A stretch of 64,000 nucleotides of DNA, from NCBI GenBank assembly GCA_902363135.1, contig CABIZF010000006.1, positions 1 to 64,000 of the forward strand, given 5' to 3'. The number at the start of each line of letters is the position of its first letter. Positions within the stretch are counted from its first letter, which is position 1. Source of the stretch: Lachnospiraceae bacterium. GTDB taxonomy: Bacteria; Bacillota; Clostridia; Lachnospirales; Lachnospiraceae. The position numbers and the translations under genes are program-made. This document shows positions 35,163 to 43,694 of the stretch, one piece after another. The notes under the pieces were generated by a model. It was not told where the DNA came from. It saw only the letters and a program-made list of their open reading frames with translations, and searched no databases.

Positions 35163-35942
35163 TCAGCCGGTCAGATAGCTCCGCATGCACTTCAACGCAT
35201 TTTTTTCCAACCGACTCACCTGTGCCTGCGAAATCCCGATCTCTGATGCCACCTCCATCTGTGTCCTTCCTTCGTAAAAACGAAGGCGAATGATTTGCTT
35301 CTCGCGCTCATCAAGCCGCTGCATCGCCTCATTTAAGGAGATGCTCTCTACCCAGTTTTCTTCCCGGTTCTTCTTGTCACTGATCTGATCCATCACATAC
35401 AGCGCATCTCCGCCTTCTGTATAGACCGGATCATACAGACTTACCGGGCTTTGGATCGCATCCAGGGCATAGACCACATCCTCCTTCGGGATTCCGATCT
35501 CCCCTGCGATCTCCTCAATAGTCGGCTCCTTCAGATATTTTTTTGTATAGCTCTCCCTGGCGTAGATCGCCTTGTATGCGGTATCCCGCAGCGAACGGCT
35601 GACCCGGATTGAATTGTTGTCCCGCAGATAACGCCGGATTTCACCGATAATCATCGGCACCGCATAGGTCGAAAATTTCACCTGAAGACTTGTATCAAAA
35701 TTATCAATGGCTTTCATCAGGCCGATACAGCCAATCTGAAACAGATCGTCCACATTTTCACTGCTGCTTGCAAAACGCTTGATTACGCTGAGTACCAGCC
35801 GCAGATTACCTTTAATGTACAGCTCCCTTGCATTCTCATCGCCCTTTCGGATCCGTTCGAACAGAAATTCCTTTTCGTCCTCCGTCAGCACCGGAAGCCT
35901 TGACGTGTTCACCCCGCATATCTCTACCTTATTAAGCGCCAT
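35163..35942 (-). CDS. sigG: RNA polymerase sporulation sigma factor SigG
   Basis: Forespore-specific late sigma factor, 259 residues. The N-terminal NKVEICGVNTSRLPVLT is diagnostic of SigG, with region 2 FQIGCIGLMKAIDNFD and region 4 EVASEIGISQAQVSRLEKNA. The gene order spoIIGA-sigE-sigG is the same as in B. subtilis. AGGAGG lies upstream of ATG 35942. The 105-base gap to sigE could hold a forespore promoter, but I did not find one with correct spacing. Confidence 0.97.
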   Translation of the reverse strand: MALNKVEICGVNTSRLPVLTEDEKEFLFERIRKGDENARELYIKGNLRLVLSVIKRFASSSENVDDLFQIGCIGLMKAIDNFDTSLQVKFSTYAVPMIIGEIRRYLRDNNSIRVSRSLRDTAYKAIYARESYTKKYLKEPTIEEIAGEIGIPKEDVVYALDAIQSPVSLYDPVYTEGGDALYVMDQISDKKNREENWVESISLNEAMQRLDEREKQIIRLRFYEGRTQMEVASEIGISQAQVSRLEKNALKCMRSYLTG

Positions 35943-36047
35943 GTGATCATCCTCCTGAAACTGTTCCTCTATCTAAGATGATTCACATTTCGCGCCCCGG
36001 CTATGCGCGGCTTTCTGAAATAAAAAAACTTTTCCGCCTTGACAATG

Positions 36048-36791
36048 CTATACCTCGAGCCGCACAATCTCTCTTCGCAGTCGCTTGATGATACGTTTTT
36101 CCAGCCTGGAAATATAGGACTGGGAAATACCGAGCAGATCCGCCACTTCCTTTTGCGTCTTTTCCTCTCCGTCCCGCGTATTGATCCCAAACCGGAGCTG
36201 TACGATCATCTGCTCGCGCTTGGAGAGCTTCCCGATCGCATGCTGAAGCGCACTATACTCTGCCTCTGTCTCCATGTCCCGGTAAATAACATCCTCATCG
36301 GTTCCCAGAATATCTGAGAGCAACAGCTCATTTCCATCCCAGTCGACATTTAAAGGCTCATCGATCGAGACTTCCAGCTTTGTCTTGCTGTTGCGCCGCA
36401 GATACATCAAAATCTCATTTTCAATGCAGCGGGATGCATAGGTCGCCAGCTTTATCTTCTTGTCCGGATTGAACGTATTGATCGCCTTGATCAGTCCGAT
36501 CGTGCCGATCGAGATCAGATCCTCCACACCAACCCCGGTATTATCAAATTTTTTCGCTATGTATACCACGAGTCGCAGATTATGCTCGATCAGACGGCTG
36601 CGCGCCTTCGCATCGTTTTCCTGCCCGAGCATCGCAATGAGCTGCTGCTCCTGCTCCGGCTCTAAAGGCGGCGGCAAAACGTCTGTCCCTCCAATATAAT
36701 GCACCTCATTTGTGCGGCGCAGCAGGACATCTCCAAAGCCTGCCGCCATCTTCAGCTGAAAACGCTGGGGCATCGCAATCTTTACTATCAT
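36048..36791 (-). CDS. sigE: RNA polymerase sporulation sigma factor SigE (pro-form)
   Basis: Early mother-cell sigma factor, about 247 residues, made as a precursor. The N-terminal pro-sequence (about 30 residues) ends at [14 protein letters not shown], matching the processing site before YIGG cut by SpoIIGA in B. subtilis. Region 2 is [20 protein letters not shown] and region 4 ends with [17 protein letters not shown] 36791 has GGAG eight bases upstream; the TTG at 36818 is an extension. It follows spoIIGA by 33 bases. Confidence 0.97.
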   Translation of the reverse strand: MIVKIAMPQRFQLKMAAGFGDVLLRRTNEVHYIGGTDVLPPPLEPEQEQQLIAMLGQENDAKARSRLIEHNLRLVVYIAKKFDNTGVGVEDLISIGTIGLIKAINTFNPDKKIKLATYASRCIENEILMYLRRNSKTKLEVSIDEPLNVDWDGNELLLSDILGTDEDVIYRDMETEAEYSALQHAIGKLSKREQMIVQLRFGINTRDGEEKTQKEVADLLGISQSYISRLEKRIIKRLRREIVRLEV

Positions 36792-36824
36792 ACTGATCAC
36801 TCCTATCTTTCCGGCCAATCCTTT

Positions 36825-37601
36825 TTATCTGCCGCCGGCATGTTCGGGATGTAAAATAATCCCATACGCAGCCTTTAAGCTAAGTGTCGCTGCACTGACT
36901 GCGAGCACCGGACGCGCTGTCACGACGGTCTTTCCCCCGTATACCGTCTCCATCCGATCCGCAATCACTGCTTTCATCCATCCGCTCTTTCCGATCGAGT
37001 GATATGGAATCAGGCACATGCCCCGCTCCGTCTCCCACCCGGCTGTCAGCAGCTTTTCTGCCTGCCCGGGTGAAAGGATACTCACTGCTCTTCCGGTAAG
37101 CGGCTCTGTCAGCTGATTTCCGGTATCAACAAGTCCTGTCATCTGTACCGTCGTCGCCCCTACGGTGACAGATACACATGCCTGACTGTCTGCCCTCCTG
37201 TTTTGCCTGCTGCGTCGTCGAAAGCCCTGATACAGGATGCCAGCGGCTGCAGCTGTCCCGGCAAGTATCGGAAGCCCGTACCATTCATTCAGTGCCTCCA
37301 GTACTCCGCCGAAGCAAAAGGTGACAAATATCAGAGTAAAGAACTGCGTTCCCCACCACCGAAGCGGCCGGTGCTGTATTCCTGCCACACAAATAAGTGC
37401 AGACAGCATACACAGCGGCCATAAATCCGACCATCCAATACAGACACAGACCGTCATCAAAAATGCGCCGGTCGCACCGCCCAGTACGATACGCCGCAAA
37501 TGGAATGCCTGATCCATCACCAGTGCCGACAGACTAAGAAGTATACAATCCGTCAGGAAGTGTTCCAGAAAAAACTGGTCAGCGTAAAATTCGTAATACA
37601 C
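36825..37601 (-). CDS. spoIIGA: Sporulation sigma-E factor-processing peptidase SpoIIGA
   Basis: Membrane aspartic protease that activates pro-SigE, about 258 residues. Five or so N-terminal membrane helices are followed by a cytoplasmic protease domain with the catalytic motif GLVDTGNQLTEP. The GTG at 37601 (YYEFYADQFFLEHF follows) is the likely start, with AGGGGGTG about six bases upstream; the frame to 37664 would run back through the promoter. It heads the spoIIGA-sigE operon. Its ribosome site is one arm of a 13-base inverted repeat whose other arm lies in the promoter. Confidence 0.93.
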   Translation of the reverse strand: MYYEFYADQFFLEHFLTDCILLSLSALVMDQAFHLRRIVLGGATGAFLMTVCVCIGWSDLWPLCMLSALICVAGIQHRPLRWWGTQFFTLIFVTFCFGGVLEALNEWYGLPILAGTAAAAGILYQGFRRRSRQNRRADSQACVSVTVGATTVQMTGLVDTGNQLTEPLTGRAVSILSPGQAEKLLTAGWETERGMCLIPYHSIGKSGWMKAVIADRMETVYGGKTVVTARPVLAVSAATLSLKAAYGIILHPEHAGGR

Positions 37602-37604
37602 AAA

Positions 37605-37652
37605 ACACCCCCTGCGGTGCAACTTGCGATAAGTATACTCCGCAGAGGGTGT
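37605..37652 (-). repeat. Inverted repeat joining promoter spacer and spoIIGA ribosome site
   Basis: On the minus strand ACACCCTCTGCGG (37652-37640) pairs with CCGCAGGGGGTGT (37617-37605) over 13 positions, with one G-U pair that would be a C-A mismatch on the plus strand. The left arm lies between the -35 and -10 boxes and is absent from RNA started there; the right arm contains the Shine-Dalgarno. Confidence 0.8.
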
Positions 37653-37707
37653 AATTTTTGTCAAAACCGGGTCCGGAATTGACTGTTTTCATTTACAGGA
37701 TTCGACA
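37632..37707 (-). promoter_or_regulatory. spoIIGA promoter with Spo0A boxes and long spacer
   Basis: TTGACA (37664-37659) and TATACT (37637-37632) are separated by 21 bases, close to the unusual 22-base spacer of the B. subtilis spoIIG promoter, which needs Spo0A~P. A perfect Spo0A core TGTCGAA lies at 37707-37701 (about -79), and TTTGTCAAAA on the opposite strand overlaps the -35 box, as in spoIIG. An intermediate weaker match AGTCAATT is near 37682. Confidence 0.8.
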
Positions 37708-37754
37708 TCTGTGTGAGCCTTCTCTATCCATCCCTGTAGCTTTTCCCTGTAGCT

Positions 37755-38327
37755 TTATATTGCCAGATGTGCTTTGCGCAGTGCCGGACGAAGCGCCAGA
37801 TATACAGCCGATGCCACAATTACGGACAGAACCGCGTTGATTGAGGTCGCTGTGATGTTCCATGCCAGCGTCACATCCGCCGCTGCCTTTCCAAGGATAA
37901 TGCGCTTGTAAAAATAGCCGAACAGCGGATCAAAAATCACATTAAACACCAGTCCGCAGACCGACGCCAGCACGGTCCAGCGCGCCACATAGGCCTGGTC
38001 CGTCGCCTGATCGATTTTCCCAATCCGATGAGCCACCAGCCCGGTAATCAGTCCGATACAGAACTTCAGAATAAAGGTTTTCGGTGCATACACAACATAG
38101 ATTGGATCAAGCAAGTCGCCGATTGTCATTCCGATCGCACCGCCGATACCGCCCCAGACGCCGCCAAGCACAAGTGCCCCCAGCACACACACCGCATTTC
38201 CAAGGTGAATTGACGTTGCGTCTCCACCCGGAAGGGTGATCTTGATCTGAAGGAATGTGAACACGACATACGAAAGTGCCGCAAACATTCCGGTCATTAC
38301 AATTTTCTGCATTTTCTGTTTTTCCAT
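37755..38327 (-). CDS. ECF transporter S component (substrate-specificity subunit)
   Basis: Membrane protein of about 190 residues with six predicted helices, which binds a vitamin-type substrate for an energy-coupling-factor importer. The motifs IHLGNAVCVLGALVLGG and GAIGMTIGDLLDP followed by YAPKTFILKFCIGL are typical of the family. The vitamin cannot be assigned and no riboswitch is recognised upstream. The shared EcfA/EcfT module is not in the window, as in group II ECF systems. ATG 38327 has GAGGAG eight bases upstream. It lies between ftsZ and spoIIGA. Confidence 0.85.
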   Translation of the reverse strand: MEKQKMQKIVMTGMFAALSYVVFTFLQIKITLPGGDATSIHLGNAVCVLGALVLGGVWGGIGGAIGMTIGDLLDPIYVVYAPKTFILKFCIGLITGLVAHRIGKIDQATDQAYVARWTVLASVCGLVFNVIFDPLFGYFYKRIILGKAAADVTLAWNITATSINAVLSVIVASAVYLALRPALRKAHLAI

Positions 38328-38435
38328 ACTTCCCACTCCTCTTGATTTGCTATCTTTTTATACCAGAAGCAGTATACCTCCGTGTGGCATGAATGAGAAG
38401 TGCCATTTCTATGAAATTTAATCAGTCCAGTTTAT

Positions 38436-38485
38436 CCAAAAATAAAAGCACACATATTTGAAGTCTCCCTCAAAACATGTGTGCT
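38436..38485 (-). terminator. ftsZ terminator, possibly bidirectional
   Basis: AGCACACAT (38447-38455) pairs perfectly with ATGTGTGCT (38477-38485); the minus strand continues TTTTATTTTT and the plus strand CTTTTTT. Confidence 0.85.
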
Positions 38486-38504
38486 CTTTTTTCACGCATT
38501 GATC

Positions 38505-39692
38505 TTAGCTTCTCTTTAAGAAATCCGGAATCTGGATATCCCGCTCCTGTACCTTGCTGGTCGGAGTCCGCATCGTACCGGTCGTAGTCGATGCCGGACG
38601 GGTCTGCTGTGCCGGTGCGGATGTCGCAGGCGGTACACGATGAAATGTCGAAGATCCTGCCGGCTTTTCCTTGCGGACAAAACTGAAATCCTGAGAGGAC
38701 GACATACTGCCTCTGCGGGACGGCTTCTCCGGCTTTGCATTGACATCCTCAAGGCCGGTCGCGATAACCGTGATGCTCGCCTCATCTGCATAGGTGTCAT
38801 CGTACATCGCACCGAAAATAATATTGGCATTGTCTCCTGCCATCTCCTGCACATAGCTTGCCGCATCGTTGGCATCCATAAGGGAAATGTCTCCGGAAAT
38901 ATTGATAATAACATGGGAAGCACCCTCGATCGTCGTCTCGAGCAGCGGGCTGGCAACTGCCTGCTTGACTGCTTCAAGTGCCTTGTCGTCGCCCTTGGCC
39001 TGTCCGATACCGATGTGTGCGATACCCTTGTCCTTCATGACTGTCTGTACATCTGCAAAGTCCAGATTGATCAGTGCCGGGAGATTGATCAGGTCTGTGA
39101 TACCCTGAACTGCCTGCTGCAGCACCTCATCTGCCTTCTTCAGTGCCTCCGGCATTGTCGTCCGGCGGTCTACGATCTCAAGCAGCTTGTCATTCGGGAT
39201 GACGATCAGCGTGTCAACATTCTCCTTCAGACGCTCGATGCCTGCAAGCGCATTATTCATGCGCGTACGGGCTTCGAAGCGGAATGGCTTCGTCACAACG
39301 CCGACAGTCAGAATACCCATCTCCTTTGCGATCCCTGCCACGACCGGAGCTGCACCGGTACCGGTACCTCCGCCCATACCACAGGTAACAAACACCATGT
39401 CCGCACCCTGAATTGCCTGACGGATATCCTCCGTGCTCTCCTCAGCTGCCTGCTGACCTACCTCCGGCTTCGCGCCTGCGCCAAGTCCTTTGGTGACCTT
39501 CTCTCCGATCTGAATCGTTGTCGGCGCCTTGCACATGAGCAGCGCCTGCTTATCTGTGTTGATCGCAATAAACTCAACACCGGCAATTGTATCCTCAACC
39601 ATGCGGTTCACTGCATTATTCCCGGCTCCGCCGACTCCGATTACTATAATCTTCGCAGCAGATTCCGTTTCGTTTGACATAATCTCTAACAC
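38505..39692 (-). CDS. ftsZ: Cell division protein FtsZ
   Basis: Tubulin-like GTPase that forms the Z-ring, 395 residues. The GTP signature [11 protein letters not shown], the T7 loop [11 protein letters not shown] and the C-terminal binding peptide [11 protein letters not shown] are intact; a proline/threonine-rich linker precedes that peptide. The GTG at 39692 has AGGAGG seven bases upstream. It is separated from divIB by a 407-base gap with its own promoter and repeats, so it is partly independent of the dcw cluster. No ftsA is found in front of it. Confidence 0.98.
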   Translation of the reverse strand: MLEIMSNETESAAKIIVIGVGGAGNNAVNRMVEDTIAGVEFIAINTDKQALLMCKAPTTIQIGEKVTKGLGAGAKPEVGQQAAEESTEDIRQAIQGADMVFVTCGMGGGTGTGAAPVVAGIAKEMGILTVGVVTKPFRFEARTRMNNALAGIERLKENVDTLIVIPNDKLLEIVDRRTTMPEALKKADEVLQQAVQGITDLINLPALINLDFADVQTVMKDKGIAHIGIGQAKGDDKALEAVKQAVASPLLETTIEGASHVIINISGDISLMDANDAASYVQEMAGDNANIIFGAMYDDTYADEASITVIATGLEDVNAKPEKPSRRGSMSSSQDFSFVRKEKPAGSSTFHRVPPATSAPAQQTRPASTTTGTMRTPTSKVQERDIQIPDFLKRS

Positions 39693-39765
39693 CGTGTTTC
39701 CTCCTTTTTGCAGCGAAGCATTTTCTTCACCATCCCGTGGCTTACGCTCCGCCCTGCTCTTCCAG

Positions 39766-39893
39766 TAAAGCGGACATTCGTAATCCGCTTCGCTACTTGC
39801 TCATGAATGCAGCCGCTTCGCGATCTGCAATAAAGCGGACATTCGCAATCCGCTTCGCTATTTGCTCATGAACGCAGTCGCTTCGCGATCTGC
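39766..39893. repeat. Two tandem 63-base copies of the dispersed repeat before ftsZ
   Basis: Copies at 39766-39828 and 39831-39893 (period 65) differ at four positions, all C/T. Each begins TAAAGCGGACATTCG and contains GCTTCGCGATCTGC. The first part is the reverse complement of the core at 21252-21345, and shares the block of 2243-2319. Only two units, no spacers: not a CRISPR. Confidence 0.85.
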
Positions 39894-40041
39894 GTTCAAA
39901 TACTTCCCGTCCATGGGAAAAATCTGTCCTCATGTGAAGCAAATCCTCACATTCCATCGGTACGGGATCGCACCGCCGGGCAGCATACCCGATGGGAGTC
40001 AATCTACGGTATCGCATACTATCCCCACCGTACTATCTCTT

Positions 40042-40070
40042 ATAATATAGTCATTCGCAAAATTAATCAA
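40042..40070 (-). promoter_or_regulatory. SigA-type promoter of ftsZ
   Basis: TTGATT (40070-40065) and TATTAT (40047-40042) with a 17-base spacer, starting 30 bases after the divIB stop codon. Confidence 0.7.
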
Positions 40071-40099
40071 GTAAATTTTCAAAAAAGTTATGAGCAGCT

Positions 40100-41206
40100 T
40101 TACTGTACCAGCTCCCCTGTGTCCGGATCAAACCGGTTCATATACGCATCCACGACATATCCGTCAGAGTCCACACTGCAGCCGGATACCGGATTTCCGT
40201 TTGCATCGACGACTGTCCCGTTCTCTACATGAACATTGTACACAAGCGTTCCCGAGGAATCAAATACCATGCTGATTGTCGAAGACGAATCTCCTGGCTG
40301 CTCCTGGCTGCCATCCACGTTATCATCGGAAGAAGCCGCACCGTTGTCGTCCGCGTCATTTCCGACTGTCGCATCCCCGGCCGTCGATGAATCAGAGCCC
40401 GTCCCGGCATCTCCGGCTGCGGAGGTATCATCTCCGCCGGTATCACCTGCCGCATCCGTCTCCGTCTCGGTTTCTGTCTCAGGCTCATCGGACGGCCGGA
40501 ACGTTGCGGTATCATTTTTCCCGGTAAAGCTCTCTAAATGCAGAGTTCCGCTCTCATTGCCCATCTTCTTTAATATTGCACGGAGGTTTGCGATCTTCTC
40601 CTCCATGTACTCATCCTGTCCGAGCATTGCCTCAACCTTGCCAATATACACAGTGATATCTCCGCTCTCATCAAACCGGATCTCCTTCGCCTCCAGCTCC
40701 TGATATTTCAAAAGCTGTGTAACGCTCAGAATCGTCCGCAGCTGCGCACTGCTTATGACCGGAAGCTTCTGATAAAGCACCGGCGTATCTACATCAGCTC
40801 CGGTCACGACCGGAACTCCGTCATAGACCTCATCCGTAATGGCAAGCACCAGCCCGTTTTCATCAAAATAGGCGTTGCTCCCTTTATTTACATAGGCCAC
40901 CGGATCCCGCTCCGATACATCTACCCGCACTTCAAACGGAGATTTCATCTGTACCTTGATGGAATCCAGAAACGGCAGTGTATCCGGAATCGTCCCGTTC
41001 CGGTATTTCCACTGAAGATACAGTGTATTTTTCATCAGAAACCCGTCCAGCAGACCATCTGAAATCTCTTCTGCCGCGTGACGGCTGTTTCCATATACAT
41101 TCACCGTCCGTACCTGGAAAAGCATCATAAACCCTGCCAGCACCACGATCAGCAGTACCAGACCGCCCAGCTGGACCGCCCTCTTTTTTCTTTTGTTTCT
41201 TCTCAT
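40100..41206 (-). CDS. ftsQ: Cell division protein DivIB/FtsQ with an acidic tail and extra C-terminal module
   Basis: Bitopic divisome protein, 368 residues. A basic cytoplasmic start is followed by one membrane helix (about 12-34), a POTRA domain (VNVYGNSRHAAEEISDGLLD, 36-100) and the beta domain to about 235. Residues 239-310 are low complexity (E, T, D, G, S). A small module at 315-357 (GTVVDANGN...GYVVDAYMN) is unusual for the family and resembles the end of the PBP at 48926. It lies between murA and the ftsZ leader. The tail should be outside the membrane. Confidence 0.9.
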   Translation of the reverse strand: MRRNKRKKRAVQLGGLVLLIVVLAGFMMLFQVRTVNVYGNSRHAAEEISDGLLDGFLMKNTLYLQWKYRNGTIPDTLPFLDSIKVQMKSPFEVRVDVSERDPVAYVNKGSNAYFDENGLVLAITDEVYDGVPVVTGADVDTPVLYQKLPVISSAQLRTILSVTQLLKYQELEAKEIRFDESGDITVYIGKVEAMLGQDEYMEEKIANLRAILKKMGNESGTLHLESFTGKNDTATFRPSDEPETETETETDAAGDTGGDDTSAAGDAGTGSDSSTAGDATVGNDADDNGAASSDDNVDGSQEQPGDSSSTISMVFDSSGTLVYNVHVENGTVVDANGNPVSGCSVDSDGYVVDAYMNRFDPDTGELVQ

Positions 41207-41233
41207 ACCTGGTCAGTTCCTTTTTTTAATCTC

Positions 41234-42493
41234 TTACCTTGTCTCGGATTCGTGTCTCCGGATCTTCGCCCCCAGAAGGCACAGATCTGCTCCGATATCC
41301 TCATAGCCCCGCGAAATATATTCCAGTCCGGAGATCTCGCTGATCCCTTCCGCAAAGAGGGCCGCCACAACAAGCGCCGCGCCTCCGCGCAGATCCGGTG
41401 CACGAAGTGAAGCGGCATGCAGCCGCGCTTTTCCTTTTATGGTGGCCAGATTCCCCTGCACGAAAATCTCCGCGCCCATCTTCTGCAGCTCCTGAGCTGT
41501 ACGGAAACGACTCTCAAACACCGTTTCCCATATCCTGCTCTGCCCGTCGGCCCGTGCACAGACCGCCATCAATGGTGACTGCAGATCGGTCGGAAATCCC
41601 GGATAAGGAGCCGTCCGGATCCCGGGTAGCGCTTTTGGACGATGCTTCATCTGAAAATGCATGCCGCCAAGATGGTCTGCCCGACATATTCCGCCCATCT
41701 GCAATAGCACTCCTGCAAGCGTCTGATCTGCCGCATAGTTTTGCAAATGCAGTTCTCCTCCCGCAGCTGCTGCCGCAAACAAATAGGTCCCAGCCACAAT
41801 CCGGTCCGATGCGATCCGAAACCGCACCGGATGCAGACACCGCCCGCCCTCGATCACAATCGCATCACCCATCCTTTGCAGCTTTCCGCCACGCAGGTTC
41901 AGAAAACGGATCAGCTCATCAATCTCCGGCTCCTGTGCCGCATGCTCGATCCGCGTCTCCCCGGGAAGGAGCACCGCAGCTAATATGCTGTTCTCCGTCG
42001 CACCCACACTTGGCAGGCCAAGACGGATCGTCCCGCAATGCAGCCTGTTCCCTTCTGCCGTAATTGCCTCCCCCTCACAGGAAAAGGCAGCCCCAAGCCG
42101 CTCTAAAGCTGCAAGATGCAAGTCAATCGGACGCTTTCCGATCGCACATCCGCCCGGTTTGGGCAGCACCGCTTTTCTCATTTTACCAAGAAGTGCGCCC
42201 AAAAACAAGACAGAAGAACGGATTCTTGCCGCTTCTCCGCCGATAATTTCATATCCGGCAGCCGTTTCGGCATCAATACGAACTGTTTTTCCGCTCTGAT
42301 TCACCTGGCAGCCCAGCTTGCGCAGGATATGTAAAGTATCCTCCACATCCTTAATCTCCGGACAGTTTTCCAGTTCACACGGTCCTTCTCCAAGCAGACA
42401 GGCTGCCAAAATCGGCAGCACTGCATTCTTGGATCCCTGAATGCTGATTTCTCCCTGAAGCGGCGTCCCGCCTGTCACAATCAGTTTTTCCAC
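41234..42493 (-). CDS. murA: UDP-N-acetylglucosamine 1-carboxyvinyltransferase
   Basis: First committed enzyme of peptidoglycan synthesis, about 419 residues. The N-terminal GSKNAVLPILAAC block and the active-site loop with the fosfomycin-target cysteine (PKPGGCAIGKRPIDLH) are intact, as is the C-terminal DLRGGAALVVAALFAEG. A GTG at 42493 (EKLIVTGG follows) fits the family start; a GTG at 42523 gives a longer form. It occupies the place where murG lies in many dcw clusters. IreB, a regulator of MurA stability in other Firmicutes, is encoded at 14895. Confidence 0.93.
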   Translation of the reverse strand: MEKLIVTGGTPLQGEISIQGSKNAVLPILAACLLGEGPCELENCPEIKDVEDTLHILRKLGCQVNQSGKTVRIDAETAAGYEIIGGEAARIRSSVLFLGALLGKMRKAVLPKPGGCAIGKRPIDLHLAALERLGAAFSCEGEAITAEGNRLHCGTIRLGLPSVGATENSILAAVLLPGETRIEHAAQEPEIDELIRFLNLRGGKLQRMGDAIVIEGGRCLHPVRFRIASDRIVAGTYLFAAAAAGGELHLQNYAADQTLAGVLLQMGGICRADHLGGMHFQMKHRPKALPGIRTAPYPGFPTDLQSPLMAVCARADGQSRIWETVFESRFRTAQELQKMGAEIFVQGNLATIKGKARLHAASLRAPDLRGGAALVVAALFAEGISEISGLEYISRGYEDIGADLCLLGAKIRRHESETR

Positions 42494-42604
42494 AAATTCC
42501 GGCCTTCCCGCCAAACGGCACACGCCGCAGCATAACAGGTGCTCTTAGTTATATTTTATGCACGTGATTTCATAAGGTGCCGCATGCCAGTCGTTTTCGT
42601 ACGC

Positions 42605-43681
42605 TTATTTTCTCCACCGGCTCACTGACAGTGCAAGCCCCATCTCGGCGAGCAGAAAAAGCATGGACGTCCCGCCGTAGCTCACAAAAGGAAGTGTAAT
42701 TCCCGTATTCGGGATTGTATTCGTCACGACAGCAATATTCAAAATCACCTGAATCGCAATATGACCCATGATGCCCGCCACAATCAATGCCCCAAAAAGA
42801 TCCGCCGTATGCGTAGCAATCACCATGAACCGCCAGATCAGCACCGCAAACAGCAGCATCAGAAACAGTGCCCCAAAAAATCCAAGCTCCTCACAGATCA
42901 CCGAAAAGATCATATCATTTTGTGCCTCCGGCACAAACCCAAGCTTCTGGATGCTTTTTCCTATCCCGCGTCCGAACAGCCCTCCGGAGCCGATCGCATA
43001 CAGTCCCTGCATCGTCTGGTACCCTTTCTCATACTGCTCCGGATGCCGCCAGATCGCCACCCGTTCCAGCCGGTATGCCTCCAGACTCAAAAAAATGCCG
43101 AGGAAACCGGAGCCGGCAAGCAGCATCCAAAGAAACGGCAGATATCTTGGATTAGAGATAAACAGCAGAATACCCGCTATACCGAGAATAATAACGGCAG
43201 TGCTTAAGTTATTTGTCCCGACCAGGCCCACGATCGGCAGCACAAGCGCAAATACTGCAGCACTGCGCCACCAGCCGACTTTACCCTGGATACGGCTCAC
43301 CGCAGAGGCGAGCAGCAAGATGACTGCGGGCTTTGCATACTCCGCAGGCTGGAAGGAAAGCGGTCCGATCGACAGCCAGCGTCTCGAGCCATTGTAGGCA
43401 TCCCCGAACAGCAGCACCGCTCCGCTTAAAGCCAGAGAAATGAGATACGCCGGGACGGCGAACCGCTCCAGCGTATGATAATCGAGTCTTGCGATGCCGT
43501 ACATCAGACAAAAGCCAAACAGCATCGCAAAAAGCTGTTTTTTTAAATAATAAGCAGCATCGCCAAAACGGACCTGCCCATTATATGCACTCATACTGTA
43601 GAGAACCAGCAGGCCAAAGCCCGCCAGCACAAAAACGGTCAGAAGCAGCAACCCGTCTGTTTTTCCGGCTTCTTTTCGCAA
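42605..43681 (-). CDS. ftsW: Peptidoglycan glycosyltransferase FtsW (SEDS family)
   Basis: Ten-helix SEDS polymerase of septal peptidoglycan, 358 residues. Key motifs: RRWLSIGPLSFQPAEYAKPA, the catalytic-site loop GLYAIGSGGLFGRGIGKS, and NTIPNTGITLPFVSYGGTSM. The frame starts with TTG 43681 with GGGAG upstream. It follows murD by 13 bases. It pairs with the class B PBPs of the cluster; SpoVE and FtsW are not separable from sequence alone. Confidence 0.94.
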   Translation of the reverse strand: MRKEAGKTDGLLLLTVFVLAGFGLLVLYSMSAYNGQVRFGDAAYYLKKQLFAMLFGFCLMYGIARLDYHTLERFAVPAYLISLALSGAVLLFGDAYNGSRRWLSIGPLSFQPAEYAKPAVILLLASAVSRIQGKVGWWRSAAVFALVLPIVGLVGTNNLSTAVIILGIAGILLFISNPRYLPFLWMLLAGSGFLGIFLSLEAYRLERVAIWRHPEQYEKGYQTMQGLYAIGSGGLFGRGIGKSIQKLGFVPEAQNDMIFSVICEELGFFGALFLMLLFAVLIWRFMVIATHTADLFGALIVAGIMGHIAIQVILNIAVVTNTIPNTGITLPFVSYGGTSMLFLLAEMGLALSVSRWRK

Positions 43682-43694
43682 ACGCTCACTCCCG

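Larger units (their letters stand above)
39693..40099 (-). other. Long ftsZ leader region without a gene
   Basis: This 407-base gap contains, in minus-strand order: a promoter (40070-40042), a region with several short hairpins (CCATCGG/CCGATGG; ATGTGA/TCACAT), two 63-base tandem repeats (39893-39766), and the ftsZ ribosome site. Small open frames in it have no ribosome sites and do not resemble proteins. The predicted untranslated leader is about 340 bases. Confidence 0.6.

Noticed and set aside
35943..36047. Possible SigG/SigF promoter before sigG (GCATA and CATCTTA)
   Set aside because: The two boxes are 21 bases apart, too far for these sigma factors, so I do not annotate it.
38328..38435. 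Vitamin riboswitch before the ECF S-component gene
   Set aside because: The leader is short, has only a 5-bp hairpin, and shows none of the conserved cores of the TPP, FMN or cobalamin switches.
38640..39677. 345-codon open frame on the plus strand opposite ftsZ
   Set aside because: It is exactly antisense to a highly conserved gene, has no ribosome site and no recognisable domains; it results from codon bias. The same applies to the long antisense frames at 32482-33606 and 11895-12857.
39766..39893. CRISPR-like direct repeats
   Set aside because: Only two adjacent 63-base units exist, with no unique spacers, and the same unit is scattered elsewhere.
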